A stretch of DNA of 64,000 bases from Verpa conica. Its lineage: Eukaryota > Ascomycota > Pezizomycetes > Pezizales > Morchellaceae. Shown one piece after another: positions 47,668 to 58,689 of this stretch (its first letter is position 1; the number at the start of each line of letters is the position of its first letter). Below the pieces are notes generated by a model. That model had not been told where the DNA came from and made no database searches. It was given only the letters and a program-made list of their open reading frames with translations. The stretch spans positions 372,001 through 436,000 of the forward strand of contig JAUFSD010000017.1 in NCBI GenBank assembly GCA_033030425.1, given 5' to 3'. The position numbers and the translations under genes are program-made.

Positions 47668-49887
47668 ATGGCAAAACGAAAGGCCGAAGGAACGGCTGCT
47701 CCCCGTTCCCCCTCAAAGAAAGGAAAACCCTCCAAGGCTGAACCAGCTGCGGCGCCATTGGATGTCAAGGCCTCGTTCCGTAAAGGCCTCTTCGATAAAT
47801 CCGTCGAAAAGCAATACAAAAAAGAATATGCTACCTCCTCCCCGTATGAACCCGCTCGCCCTACCATCGTGTCAATTCCCACCCGGTGGCAGTAATTAAC
47901 GTCCCCCACAGCTACAAGCACGCTGTAATCCACGAGCTGATGGACGATACACTCCTCCGGTCTGTTCGCAAAGAAGCTCTACAGTCCCTCCATTTTACTC
48001 CCAAAGAGACCGACATTTACCGCATTCACCAATCCGGCGATCTTGCAAATCTCGATGGTCTTCCTCCGGCAATGCAGAAACTACTTCCATCGCTCCGCCA
48101 GCTTCGTGATTCACTCTACTCGAAGACGTTCCGTGATTATGTCTGTGCTGTTACGGGGTGTGGTGCACTTAGCGGGAAAAAAACAGATATGGCAATAAAT
48201 GTGTACACCCCCGGATCACACCTATTGACGCATGACGACGTTATTGGGTCTAGAAGGGTCTCGTATATATTGTACCTTACGTCCCCAGAAAATGTCTGGC
48301 AGGAGAGCTGGGGAGGTGCGCTGAGATTATATCCAACGAGGGTGGCAGAGGATGGAGTTACTAGGGTTCCAGAACCGGAGTGGACAAAGTCTATTCCGCC
48401 GGCGTGGAATCAGTTGAGTTTCTTTGAGGTACAGCCCGGCCTAAGTTTCCATGATGTGGAGGAGGTATACAATGGTGATGAAGATGAAGAGAGGATTCGC
48501 ATGGCAATTAGCGGATGGTTCCATATCCCACAAGAAGGGGAAGAAGGCTATATTGCCGGCCTAGAGGAGGAGTTGGCAGAAAAAAGTTCCCTCCAGCAGC
48601 TACAGAGCAAAAGCGACACCTTTGATTTCCCAAAGCCATTAGCTATGGATGAAGTTAAAAACGAGGAAAATAATGAAGAAGTCGATGACCTAGAGGAAGA
48701 ATCAATCCTGACTGAGGAGGAACTCACTTTCCTACTACAATACATCGCACCAACCTACCTCACCCCTGATACACTTGAGGAACTACGGGAGGCCTTTTTA
48801 GAGGACTCATCTGTGCAGATAACTCAGTTCTTATCGAAAAACTATTCTGCAAAACTAAAATCCTATGTTGAACCCCGCGACGGAACCCACGGCCCCAAAC
48901 AACAGGAAAATGAAGGATGGGCAGTTGCTATACCACCCCATAAACACCGTTATCTCTATCTGCAAAAAGAGCCCACTAGAAAAAAAGATGTCCCCAGCAT
49001 AAACCCCGTTGAAGAACTTCTAACTGTTCTCTTCCCTTCAAGATCCTTCAGAAAGCTCCTCCAACTAGCAACAGGGATGAAAATGAGCTCCGCTGGGAAT
49101 CTCCTAGCACGAAGATTCAGAAGAGGCCTTGACTACACCCTCGCCACTGGCTACGGTGGGACTGAAGGTGAAGTTGATGAGAATGGTGAAGGCGATGGTG
49201 AAGCAGCAGGCTCAGGAATGAGAGTTGAAGTCTGCCTCGGTATCACCCCATCAAAGGGCTGGGGAGGTGAAGACGAGGAGGATGAAGATGAGGACAAAAA
49301 GCCCAATGGTAAAGGTAAAGGGAAGGCGAAAGTAAAAGTCCCGAAGCCTAGTAAGTTTGATGACTCGGAGAGAACGATTGGGGGTTATGAAATGTAAGCA
49401 TATATTCTTCCCATAGACTGTGTAAACGAATGGACTAACTAATTCTAACAGGTACATGGCTGGCGATGACTCTGATTCTGACTCTGACGACGAAGAAGAC
49501 GAAGAGAATCACCCTAGTGCTAAAAAGTCTAAGAAGTCCGATCCGGCAATCTATAAAGCATCGAAAGAGGACGAAGATGATGGTGTTCTATTCACCATGC
49601 CGGCTGCCTGGAATAGATTCAGTATTGTACTTCGTGATGCAGGGGTCCTCAAGTTCGTCAAGTATGTTTCCCAAAGCGCGAGTGGTGACCGCTGGGACCT
49701 TGTGGGTGAATGGGGAGTTGCTGAAGACGAAGATGGTGCGGAGGCGGAAGGTGAGGCCGAAGGTGAAGTAGGGGAGGGGGAGGGGGAAGAGGAGTGGAAA
49801 GGGATCGTAGATGGTGAGGATAGCGATCATGGTATGGGGGAAGGTTCAGGGGAGGCCGAAGAGGAGGAAGACGATGAAGTTGAGTAG
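47668..49887 (+). CDS. ofd1: Ofd1/Tpa1-type prolyl 3,4-dihydroxylase
   Basis: Three exons (47668-47843, 47912-49393, 49452-49887) give 697 residues. The family uses Fe(II), 2-oxoglutarate and O2 to hydroxylate a proline of ribosomal protein Rps23 (uS12); in fission yeast Ofd1 also controls SREBP turnover with oxygen. The Fe(II) triad is visible: H166-x-D168 in LLTHDD and H239 in GLSFHDVEEVY, with R255 (RIRMAISGWFH) for 2-oxoglutarate. The first splice gives SSPYKHAVIHEL, the expected family junction. A second, degenerate double-stranded beta-helix domain fills the C-terminal half, interrupted by a Lys/Glu/Asp-rich linker at the second splice. The N terminus (KRKAEG, SPSKKGKPSK) looks like a nuclear localisation signal. 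The very acidic last 60 residues are likely disordered. The first ATG in frame with the signal is used; upstream frame to 47563 is open. Confidence 0.9.
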
Positions 49888-50516
49888 GAAGTAGATAAAT
49901 TCATTATACGTACATTTTGGCGCCTATGGTGCTGGGAGTCAAAGCCAGGGTTCTTTGGAAAAATTTTAGAAAAAAAGTTAATCCTTGTAAACTAAATGAA
50001 AGCGAAAACTTTGATATTCGGAAACTTACTATAGTGTATCCTACGTTATTTTTATATACCTATTCGCATCTCATTGCGTATAGTTGTATCCTGATACCGG
50101 TAACCCATGTAGCAGATTTTAGCGGGCCTTAGCATCCAAGAGAATTAGAGGATACATGTAGTACAGCAGTTAGTAGAGCTGATAGTTACTTCGTAGAAAT
50201 TTGATCAATCTGAAGTCATGATTGATGGTTCTGAGTAGCTTGGGTTATCTGTATTTACCTATGAATTAGATATTAGTGTCGAGTGATATTCTATGATACA
50301 GCATAGAATGTGCAATTCAGCGCCAGGTAGTGGGGTTAAATTTTCAATGAGATTATATCACAACAGCAGTGCGCATAAATCAACCACAGAAACTCTGTTT
50401 ACTCTTGGTGGCTGATGTTAAAACCAAACAATTACTACTCTTTTTCTCTATTTACTCACAGCCACCATTTCCCCACTGCCACCCCCACAATCTCTATTAA
50501 AGAAAATCTACAAATA
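49888..50516. other. Spacer before the F-box-like gene
   Basis: AT-rich, one TACATGTA palindrome near 50153. No gene seen. The C-rich stretch just before 50515 may be the leader of the next gene. Confidence 0.45.
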
Positions 50517-51464
50517 ATGTCTAGCTCACCTCTCACCCTTGAGACCCTCCCCCGAGACATAGTTGTCGATATTCTTCACTGTTTCAACAAAGTCAGTGAC
50601 CTCCATGCTCTCGTCACCGCTTCCCCGATCTGCTTCAGACTCTCTAAAGCCTACATAACCTCTATCTACAAGCAAACTTTCATCAATATGCACGGCTCAG
50701 AGACCTGGAAAGCCGCCTCTACCATCCTAACCTACCAGCGCAACACGAACCCAAAGTACACTAGCACCCCGCAATCTCGCGCTACAATCAAGAAAGACCT
50801 ATCGCGCCCCTTCACCCTACAAGCCGGCGACATTCCCCAACTCATCCAAAACCAGGTTTTCCTCAATAGCTGCTCACAAGACTACATTACCGGAAACTAC
50901 CCCCGCGCCCAGTCTGCATACATCCTCAGAAACACCATCGTAGATCTATCCCGCACACTCTTCACTATCGACCACATCCCTTCAGAACCCTCTACATTCA
51001 CCTTCGACCCCTTCTTCTTCTCAGCAGATCTATTCTACCGCGTTTGGCTCATGAGTTTCCAGTACTCGTACTCTTCCATCGATGAGCTTAGTAACCTCCC
51101 ACCACTCCCGGATAACTTTGATGATTTTCGCCTCATGTGCCATATCATGTCGGAGAATAACCTTGCGTGTAAGTTTGGGTGTATGCCGAGTAGGCAGATT
51201 TGTGGGGTGCTAGTTGGGTGTCGTCCGAATGGGTTTTTTACAGTTTCTGTTTGTTCTCGTGCTGTGACTGTGGTGGCTGGGAGAGCAAAGGGTATTTATG
51301 AGGTTAATCCACCGTTATTCTTGAAGATGGTGGGGTTGTTGAGGGAGGGGGTCGATGGGGATACGGCGTTTTGGATAAAGTGGATTAGGTTTATGAGGGA
51401 TTATTGGGTTATGGGGGTGGAGGAGCTGTGTGTGGTGTATGAGTTGGATAGGTTTAAGGAGTGA
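50517..51464 (+). CDS. F-box-like protein
   Basis: A single frame of 315 residues from the ATG at 50517; an in-frame ATG at 50415 would add 34 residues but its extension is low-complexity and hydrophobic-polar without family character. Residues 6-50 (LETLPRDIVVDIL, then SDLHALVTASPICFRL) fit an F-box-like fold of the kind found in many fungal proteins, which would dock to Skp1 in SCF ubiquitin ligases. The remainder has no repeat or domain I know; it contains several Cys (CKFGCMPSRQICGVLVGC) in a cluster near residue 225. Such proteins are numerous and rapidly evolving in filamentous ascomycetes. The C-terminal third is GT-rich at third positions, unlike the C-rich first part. Confidence 0.7.
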   Translation: MSSSPLTLETLPRDIVVDILHCFNKVSDLHALVTASPICFRLSKAYITSIYKQTFINMHGSETWKAASTILTYQRNTNPKYTSTPQSRATIKKDLSRPFTLQAGDIPQLIQNQVFLNSCSQDYITGNYPRAQSAYILRNTIVDLSRTLFTIDHIPSEPSTFTFDPFFFSADLFYRVWLMSFQYSYSSIDELSNLPPLPDNFDDFRLMCHIMSENNLACKFGCMPSRQICGVLVGCRPNGFFTVSVCSRAVTVVAGRAKGIYEVNPPLFLKMVGLLREGVDGDTAFWIKWIRFMRDYWVMGVEELCVVYELDRFKE

Positions 51465-53488
51465 AGGCGGTTGGAATTGGTAAACGGTAACCTATGTCTT
51501 GATTATTAAACTGTCATTAAGGTAAGTCTACTAGCTACAAGGTATAGAATCGCATATTAACCCTTATTACAGTAACTAGGGTAGAAGTTGATCCGAGAAG
51601 TAAAGAAAGTCAAGCCTACATGTAAGATTATGAATATCATGAGGGAACTATTAAACTCCAGCAGATTGATCGAAACCAGGTGGTTGTTTCCTTGTACTAC
51701 TACTAACCTTCAGTTTTTCTATTAGCCGGCGACCAACCCTCATAAATTGATAATAATCCCACGTTGACCACAAGTTATCATATAGCGCTCCATACGCATT
51801 GGCGTCATAAATATAGTATATAAAATTAGTTTAGCAAATATTCCCAAAGGCCAAGCAAACAAAAGTGTATTCCATAAAGCCAGAGCTCGGTAATCACGTT
51901 TTTGTAGACGGTATACTACTGGGGATGTATGGTACGGATACATATAAGCAGGGGTTTTTCCTATGACGGAGGAGGCTTGGGCTATTAGGGGTATGTATAG
52001 TGGCTACGGGGGCGCCTGGGACAGAAAACGCTCTAGCCAAGCAATCTAGCCATCGTCTACCCTCAAATCCACATCTTAGACACCCTAAATCTTCTCCTAC
52101 TGTACGCTAAGCCTTAACCTTTGGGGCTCCATGTACTGATAATTAATCCATTCATTCATTCTAAGACTTAACCTCACCCCAAGGGCCAACCATCCAAACA
52201 AATAAAAACTACCCCGCCTACTACCTGCCTCCTAAAGAGCCTTCTAGATAGGTTTCCTGGAGCTAGATCCGTGGTTCGAGCAGACGAACTTTAGACCTCC
52301 CATCAACATTCGAGCGCTAAAATTAACCTTTCCCTAACCATTTAACCTTCAAAAAACCACCTATCTCGTTCAACCACTCGAGGTGTCCCCTAAAACTCAG
52401 CAAAAAAACATCTAAACATCAGGATATCATCATTACAGTGCAGAATTGCCATCTTCGGTATAACCCCCTATTTTACTTTACAGCTTGACTGTCGTGGGCA
52501 ATAGGTGTGCTCAACCCCATGGATTTAAGACTTGCGTATGCTATTGTCAGTATAGAGCTAACTTTTAGGAGTATTCAAGTTCAAGCAAAACTACAGCCAG
52601 CCCTAAACTACATATGATCAGAAGATTCTATAGGCATCGATGAATTTGTTTAGATACCGGAAGCTATACATACCCTACAGCTTCCCGTAACACGTGACCA
52701 TCCTATTTATCTAGTCTTGGCAATTAGTTAAATATGGCCGTTCGATATACAACCACTATCTTCATCATCAAATTCTGTTTAATTCCCTTACTCTCTAGCA
52801 AATTGTAAAGATTATAATTTCCATTTATTACTACTTATCCTGTCATAGTACTCCCTTCGGAGGTAAGAAACTGCATCTCATAATAATTAAGGCATGATAG
52901 TTAACCCCCAGTTTCGAGAATACAAAGGCCATATCTAAAACCTCGATATATTGCTTTGAAACAGAACAAATGACTGCTCAACCCATCCCCCACAATACCT
53001 CACTTCACTCTAGAGTATACTCTTCCAATTTTAGCCCACCCAAAAAATCCTCAAGCAAACAGGCAACAAAAATAAACCTAAACTTCTACACTAAAGAAAA
53101 CATAAATATCCTAAATTCCTGATACACCTACTACAAGAAACACCAATAGAACTAACGGATGTGAACAAATTATATAAAGGAAACGACAACCCCCATCCGG
53201 TAAGGGGCCTCACTTATCCCGACCTCCTACGATACAGATATAAAACAGAAGATCAAGAGAAAGACACAATAGAAGAAATGCGGGTATAATGTCGTTATTT
53301 CCCCCGATATGTATATACTACCAAATAAACATTTCCTAAAGCTAGATATAATACCAAACCGCGGCATGCGAGCAGTCTTTATATACTCTAGGCTATACGG
53401 CATTGAGCAAATATTATAAGCACATTTCGATGTCGCACGATTGCCATTGGGTCTAGGCTGTAGGAGGCACTTACCTGTTATCATCCTA
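51465..53488. other. 2-kb spacer, no supported gene
   Basis: AT-rich, with one TACATGTA near 51617. The minus-strand frame at 51740-51943 is hydrophobic but has no start context or homology I can name. The right end holds the 3' region of the ankyrin gene, including a good GTAAGT splice donor on the minus strand near 53474, perhaps of a 3' untranslated intron. Confidence 0.5.
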
Positions 53489-53635
53489 CTAGCGACGCAT
53501 CACACGATCTAACAATTCTACAACCTTCCGGTGGCCCCGGGCTAGATCCCTCGCAGTTTCGCCCGTGAACGTCTTCACATGGATGTCGGCATTGGCGTGC
53601 AAAAGGGTTTGGACGATGCCAACATGGCCCGCCTA
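53489..53635 (-). pseudogene. Orphaned C-terminal coding tail after the nonsense codon
   Basis: In the same frame as the ankyrin protein, a TAG replaces the GAG or GCG found at this spot in the other repeats (GCGGCG-TAG-GCGGGCC). Downstream the frame still encodes an ankyrin-like unit with HVGIVQTLL and a terminal cap with TGETARDLARGHRKVVELL, ending at TAG 53489-53491. The survival of sensible sequence suggests the nonsense change is recent, or a sequencing error, or that it is read through. Confidence 0.7.
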
Positions 53636-56600
53636 CGCCGCCGCTTGCAATGCCGTTCGTCCAAAGCTCGGTGATGGCCCCGCATTGACGTCCGCCTTCT
53701 CCTTCAGCAATAGCTCCACAATGTCGAGATGGCCCGCCGCCGCCGCTGCTTGCAATGCCGTCCGTCCGTGGTAGTCTACTGGCCCCGCATTGACCTCCGC
53801 CTTCTCCTTCAGCAACAGCTCCACAATGTCGAGATGGCCCGCCTCCGCCGCCGCTTGCAATGCCGTCCGTCCAAAGCTCCATGCTGGCTTTGCATTGACC
53901 TCTGCCTTCTCCTTCAGCAACAGCTCTACAATGTCGAGATGGCCCGCCTCCGCCGCCGCTTGCAATGCCGTCCGTCCAGATAACCTTGCTGGCCCCGCAT
54001 TGACCTCCGCCTTCTCCTTCAGCAACAGCTCCACAATGTCGAGATGACCCGCCTCCGCCGCCGCTTGCAATGCCGTCCGTCCAAAGTGCTCTGCTGGCTC
54101 CGCATTGACCTCCGCCTTCTCCTTCAGCAACAGCTCTACAATGTCGAGATGGCCCGCCTCCGCCGCCGCTTGCAATGCCGTCCGTCCAGAGTACTCTGCT
54201 GGCTCCGCATTGACCTCCGCCTTCTCCTTCAGCAATAGCTCTACAATGTCGGGATGGCCCGCCACCGCCGCCGCTTGCAATGCCGTCCGTCCGTGGTAGT
54301 CTGCTGGCCCCGCATTGACCTCCGCCTTCTCCTTCAGCAATAGCTCCACAATGTCGAGATGGCCCGCCGCCGCCGCCGCTGCTTGCAATGCCGTCCGTCC
54401 AGATAGCCTTGCTGGCTTCGCATTGACCTCCGCCTTCTCCTTCAGCAATAGCTCCACAATGTCGAGATGGCCCACCGCCGCCGCTGCTTGCAATGCCGTC
54501 CGTCCGTGGTAGTCTGCTGGCTCCGCATTGACCTCCGCCTTCTTTTTCAGCAACAGCTCCACAATGTCGAGATGGCCCGCCTCCGCCGCCGCTTGCAATG
54601 CCGTCCGCCCCGCATATCCTGCTGGTCCAACATAAATACTAGCTGAGGCCGCCAGTAGGAATTTTGCAAGATAACTTCCAGCTTCCGCTGCTGCTTGTAG
54701 TGCTGTCTGTCCCAGGCCTTTTATTGGTTTAGCATTTATATCACCCAAGAATCGCTCAACATCCTTCAAATGACCAGCCCCTGCCGCTGCCTGCAGTGGT
54801 GTTCTCCAGCCCTTAATTAAATCAGCCGGAACTAGATAATCCCCAATGGCTCCACTCATATTTATCTTGATAATTTCTTCAGCCGCTTGTTCCTGTAACC
54901 CTAGATTATCGAGATATTGCTGTAGTTCGTTGATAGGCATAAATACGCCTTTTCTCTGGAAAATAGTCCTCAGGGCTTGTGCTGCTTCGAAACTGATATT
55001 CTCCGAGACATTTCCGCAACCTGAGATTTTACTATCCCATACCAACCTTGCAAGAACCTCGGCCTCTACTTCTTTGTCTTTCTGAAGTGCAAACCATGAA
55101 AATCCCATGGCTATATCTGGAGAGCACTCTCGGAGGACAAATAAACCCACCACAATTTGAATTATGCCTCGAAAAAAGTTATCAGAATCCATTTCAAGTC
55201 GAAGCTTTTCCCAACTACCTTTCAGACCCACCAAACATTTTCGCCGGACAGGAGATAATTTCGCCGGGGGTTTTTTTACAGTCATCCTTAAAAGCCTTTC
55301 AGTGAGCTTAAAAAGACGATTTTCTAGCTCGGCCTCGGTTTTCGACACGCTAAGCCGCTCCAGACCCACTGGTCTATTGAGATAGAGCCATAGATCGATC
55401 TCAAAGGCTTTCACCGTGCTACTTTGGAGCCCAAATCCACTTGATGGTTCTATTAACTGTTCGTAGATCATATGCGGCAAAGGAATCTTTCCGGCGGCGC
55501 GTAAGGCGGGAATTATCGCAATATATGCCTCTTCGACCGTCCCGAGGCCAGACTCATAGTAGTTATTCGCAAGTGAAGCAATTTTGGTGTTGGTTAAGCC
55601 AAATCGCGCCAGTCCTAGATCCTTGTCACCACTAACAAAATCGATGATACGGCGTTCGGTCTCCCCACCCATCTCTTCTATTATCCCGGCTATCCAGAAC
55701 ATGAATGCAGCATACAATTCCTGAGCACATACTCTTTCAAGATTTTGTTCGGTGCTGATACATAAATACCTTCTCCAACTAGGCGCACTCGATGCTATAG
55801 CATTTTCAGGCCCACCCACCCGACCAAAGTACCTAGTACCGCAAGACAAAAAAGAAGTCTCAGGAGTCGTTCCACGATAGATCCACATGCTGTAGTCCAT
55901 AATATCTTCGGAGGAAGCCAAGCCCACACATCGAGCATTTCTGAGTCGTGGGGAACCTTTTTCTGCCCGTTCCCTATTTATTCCCGCGAGGGAAGATACC
56001 CAAAGACAAAGGACAGCTTCTAGCTCACCCTCTTTAACCTTCCATGGCTTCCAATTACCATTCTCATCCTTGCTTCTGCTGATAGTTATGTCGACTCCAG
56101 AATTTTGCCAAGACCCGTTCCCTAGCTGAGCTTTCACTGGGAGAGCCCACTTAACCTCACTTTTGCCTTTCGATTCATCCTTCAAGGTCGTACCGGAATA
56201 GATACCATTTATAGTTGCCTCAATAGCATTCTGAAGAATCTGAACCTGGTCTCGATTTCCCAGGTTCCAGTCTTTTGAAAATCCTGCAAGCCGGGTACGA
56301 ATCTTCATTACTTTAATAGCGATATTCTGGCGCTGAACCTGGCCGACCCGGGAGAAAGGTATTTTAGACTTTTTTACGCCGGTGATAAGGTTCCATACTG
56401 CGGAGATCTTTGTGTGATTGAATAGCCAAACCTTTTCCACCCCAGTTGTTTCATGCGGTAGGACCCCCGAAACCCCGCCGTTTTCCTCAGTCCCAGTCTC
56501 AGTGACCAGTACATCAGCAAGGACTAGTCCGGAAATAACCTCCCACGCCTTACAAGTCTCCAAATCCTTTGCAAGCCAGTCCAACTCATGCCCCTCAACC

Positions 56601-57895
56601 TGGTCGGGATATTTTATATCATTACCACTCTCCCGTTGAATGTGTGTACAGGACCGAATAACAGTCATAAACAGAACAGCACCTAGTTGTGCCGCTGTTA
56701 CTGACGAGTGCATCGCGCGCAGTGCTATAAACTGTGCAAAAAACCCAAGTAGGGCAGTGGTAATACCAGTGGTAACCAGTGCAAGCAGATTTGTCTTCTC
56801 CGGCTTATGCGAGGTTATGATATAATTCCCTGGAGTCCGTCGTGCAAATGATTCAAACCGTTGGTCACCAACAGTCTGCCCACCTTGCTGGAGCCAGATG
56901 ACAGTACTCCCAATAGCAGTTGGTACCAAAGGTTCCCTCGCTTGTTGTGACCACCCCTTGTGAAACAAGTTGATAATTCCTCTACCAGAAACCGGTACCC
57001 AGGTCTTTTCTTCGGTACTCAAGTCCACAACCTGTGCGCAAAGAAACATTCCGACTGCAAGTGTCACTGTCCCGACTAGAAAAAGTGGGAACCCATAGCC
57101 TATAGGTTGATTGTTGTTTTTTTGGAGTTTTAATATATATTGAGAAACTGCTGCATATACAAGGACACCACCCTGTAGAAGAATCCCGAGTACAACGAAA
57201 AGAACCAAAATCCACTTCGGGAGAGGCTTCATGCTAACGTTCAAGGAGAGGTTTGGTGGATTTTGACGACCCCGCAACTTCTCAACATCCGGATCTAGAT
57301 CTATCCCGGATTCCGCGCTAGTCTTGCCCTTTTCGTGGTATAGGCCTGTATGGATTGCCTCTTGGAAAGTATAAAGTCCTGAGGAATCAACCGCCCCAAG
57401 TAATTCTGACTCCTCGTAGATTAGCTGCAGAAGAAGTGAGCGTCCAAGAACCCTAACAACTCCCTCGCCGTTCCACAGTTCGCAGACATCTGAAGATGTG
57501 GATGACATCAAGTCAGCTTCCACTTCACCACGGCTTTCCTTCGCCCTCCCGACCAATGACCTTAGTTTTGGACCGCCCCCAACACGAATCGCAGATACTA
57601 TAGCTGTGATGATTCCCAGAGGAGCGAGAGAGAAAAGCAAACTATCGATCCAGCTCAATGACTCGCTCATGAACTGTTTGGTAACTTGTTCGCCGAAGAG
57701 CGCGAGCAATGGAGCTAAATCACTTCCGAGATTGTTGGCGAAATTATCCCATCCTTCCGCTGGACCACATTCAGAATCCACGCATGCGGTACGCGCACAT
57801 TCGGCCATGTATAGGAAAGCAATAAAGACATGAAGTTTCTTCAGCTGACTCGTGCTGGAAATAACAGGAGGCTTGGAAGCTGGTGGCCCCATCAT
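53633..57895 (-). CDS. Multi-pass membrane protein with C-terminal ankyrin array, truncated
   Basis: One open frame of 1420 residues. The N-terminal part has hydrophobic segments at about 80-104, 227-253, 267-290, 370-392 and 398-415, plus a DVCELWNGEGVVRV block found in a widespread but uncharacterised fungal family. A large soluble middle (about 420-1020) has no catalytic motif I recognise. From about 1030 onward are ankyrin repeats: two degenerate ones, then nine almost identical 35-residue units (GRTALQAAAEAGHLDIVELL core; one unit has an extra Ala), then the start of a twelfth that stops at TAG (53633-53635). The frame continues after that stop for 47 codons of good ankyrin-like and tail sequence to TAG at 53489-53491, so the ancestral protein was probably longer. 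By analogy with other fungal proteins with near-identical repeats, a role in recognition or self/non-self sensing is possible, but this is inference. Confidence 0.82.
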   Translation of the reverse strand: MMGPPASKPPVISSTSQLKKLHVFIAFLYMAECARTACVDSECGPAEGWDNFANNLGSDLAPLLALFGEQVTKQFMSESLSWIDSLLFSLAPLGIITAIVSAIRVGGGPKLRSLVGRAKESRGEVEADLMSSTSSDVCELWNGEGVVRVLGRSLLLQLIYEESELLGAVDSSGLYTFQEAIHTGLYHEKGKTSAESGIDLDPDVEKLRGRQNPPNLSLNVSMKPLPKWILVLFVVLGILLQGGVLVYAAVSQYILKLQKNNNQPIGYGFPLFLVGTVTLAVGMFLCAQVVDLSTEEKTWVPVSGRGIINLFHKGWSQQAREPLVPTAIGSTVIWLQQGGQTVGDQRFESFARRTPGNYIITSHKPEKTNLLALVTTGITTALLGFFAQFIALRAMHSSVTAAQLGAVLFMTVIRSCTHIQRESGNDIKYPDQVEGHELDWLAKDLETCKAWEVISGLVLADVLVTETGTEENGGVSGVLPHETTGVEKVWLFNHTKISAVWNLITGVKKSKIPFSRVGQVQRQNIAIKVMKIRTRLAGFSKDWNLGNRDQVQILQNAIEATINGIYSGTTLKDESKGKSEVKWALPVKAQLGNGSWQNSGVDITISRSKDENGNWKPWKVKEGELEAVLCLWVSSLAGINRERAEKGSPRLRNARCVGLASSEDIMDYSMWIYRGTTPETSFLSCGTRYFGRVGGPENAIASSAPSWRRYLCISTEQNLERVCAQELYAAFMFWIAGIIEEMGGETERRIIDFVSGDKDLGLARFGLTNTKIASLANNYYESGLGTVEEAYIAIIPALRAAGKIPLPHMIYEQLIEPSSGFGLQSSTVKAFEIDLWLYLNRPVGLERLSVSKTEAELENRLFKLTERLLRMTVKKPPAKLSPVRRKCLVGLKGSWEKLRLEMDSDNFFRGIIQIVVGLFVLRECSPDIAMGFSWFALQKDKEVEAEVLARLVWDSKISGCGNVSENISFEAAQALRTIFQRKGVFMPINELQQYLDNLGLQEQAAEEIIKINMSGAIGDYLVPADLIKGWRTPLQAAAGAGHLKDVERFLGDINAKPIKGLGQTALQAAAEAGSYLAKFLLAASASIYVGPAGYAGRTALQAAAEAGHLDIVELLLKKKAEVNAEPADYHGRTALQAAAAVGHLDIVELLLKEKAEVNAKPARLSGRTALQAAAAAAGHLDIVELLLKEKAEVNAGPADYHGRTALQAAAVAGHPDIVELLLKEKAEVNAEPAEYSGRTALQAAAEAGHLDIVELLLKEKAEVNAEPAEHFGRTALQAAAEAGHLDIVELLLKEKAEVNAGPARLSGRTALQAAAEAGHLDIVELLLKEKAEVNAKPAWSFGRTALQAAAEAGHLDIVELLLKEKAEVNAGPVDYHGRTALQAAAAAGHLDIVELLLKEKADVNAGPSPSFGRTALQAAA
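53636..54612 (-). repeat. Nine near-identical 105-bp coding tandem repeats
   Basis: The unit encodes 35 residues of an ankyrin repeat. Most units differ only in the six or seven codons of the loop after AEVNA (for example EPAEYSG, KPARLSG, GPADYHG, KPAWSFG) and at one or two alanine/glutamate codons. One unit is 108 bp. The DNA is close to identical at silent sites too, so the array is recent or homogenised. Confidence 0.93.
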
Positions 57896-58687
57896 GTGCG
57901 ATGGATTGAGCAGTAGCTCCGATGTCCTCTTTACTAGACTTACTAAGTCAATTTATCGGTATTTAGAAGGCATAAGGGATATCAAGAGCGCGAAAACACT
58001 TACCTTGAAAGATATCCACCACGGCGACCCTTACTGAGCTCGTCTCGTCTCTCGGATAATTAACCCCTCTGTAAAATAGTTAGCACCCTGCTACGTGCCC
58101 TACTTTCATACAACACCGGTTCAGGTACCTCTAGAATTATAGTGCCTCAGAGCGTCTGGATTCACTTGCCCGGCAAGAGAAATATTCAGCGCTTAAAGAA
58201 CCCCACGGTTCTGGCAAAAAATCGTAAAGCTAGTGAGAGCTGAAAACCCCAAAATATCGATGTTAGAATATAGTAGTAGGTTGTAGAATAGAATCAAGGT
58301 GTAGGTTGGAACCTTACCAGATGATTTATAATTTTAATATATCGTGCTTGCAATTTTCGTAAATTTACTTCACGACTTGGATCTAAACTGAGAGAAAGGC
58401 TTGCTTTTAACAAAATCTGAGCACTGGTAGAAGGTGGGTACAAGAGCGGATATGCGTTTTGATTCTGTGACTAGCTGTATTATCCTGACGGGTGACTTTG
58501 AGAGACACAGGTGAACACGGGGGGGCCCTAATGTTAGCCATCAAGACCGATGAGAGCCTTTAGTTGAGCCGCAGCTAGCAAACCTTTGCACTTTCATTGA
58601 GAAGTGCATTTTGAACCCAAGACAGCATTAAAATCTCCGCTCGTGTCTAACCCTGGTTGGCCCATGCCCAGCCCCACGCTGCGCCTG
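57896..58687. other. Promoter-side spacer of the ankyrin gene
   Basis: No gene. AT-rich, with the likely promoter of the minus-strand ankyrin gene at its left. Confidence 0.45.
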
Positions 58688-58689
58688 TA

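Noticed and set aside
53565..54512. Plus-strand open frames rich in repeats across the ankyrin array
   Set aside because: They are antisense shadows of the tandem ankyrin codons; long frames arise because the 105-bp unit is a multiple of three.
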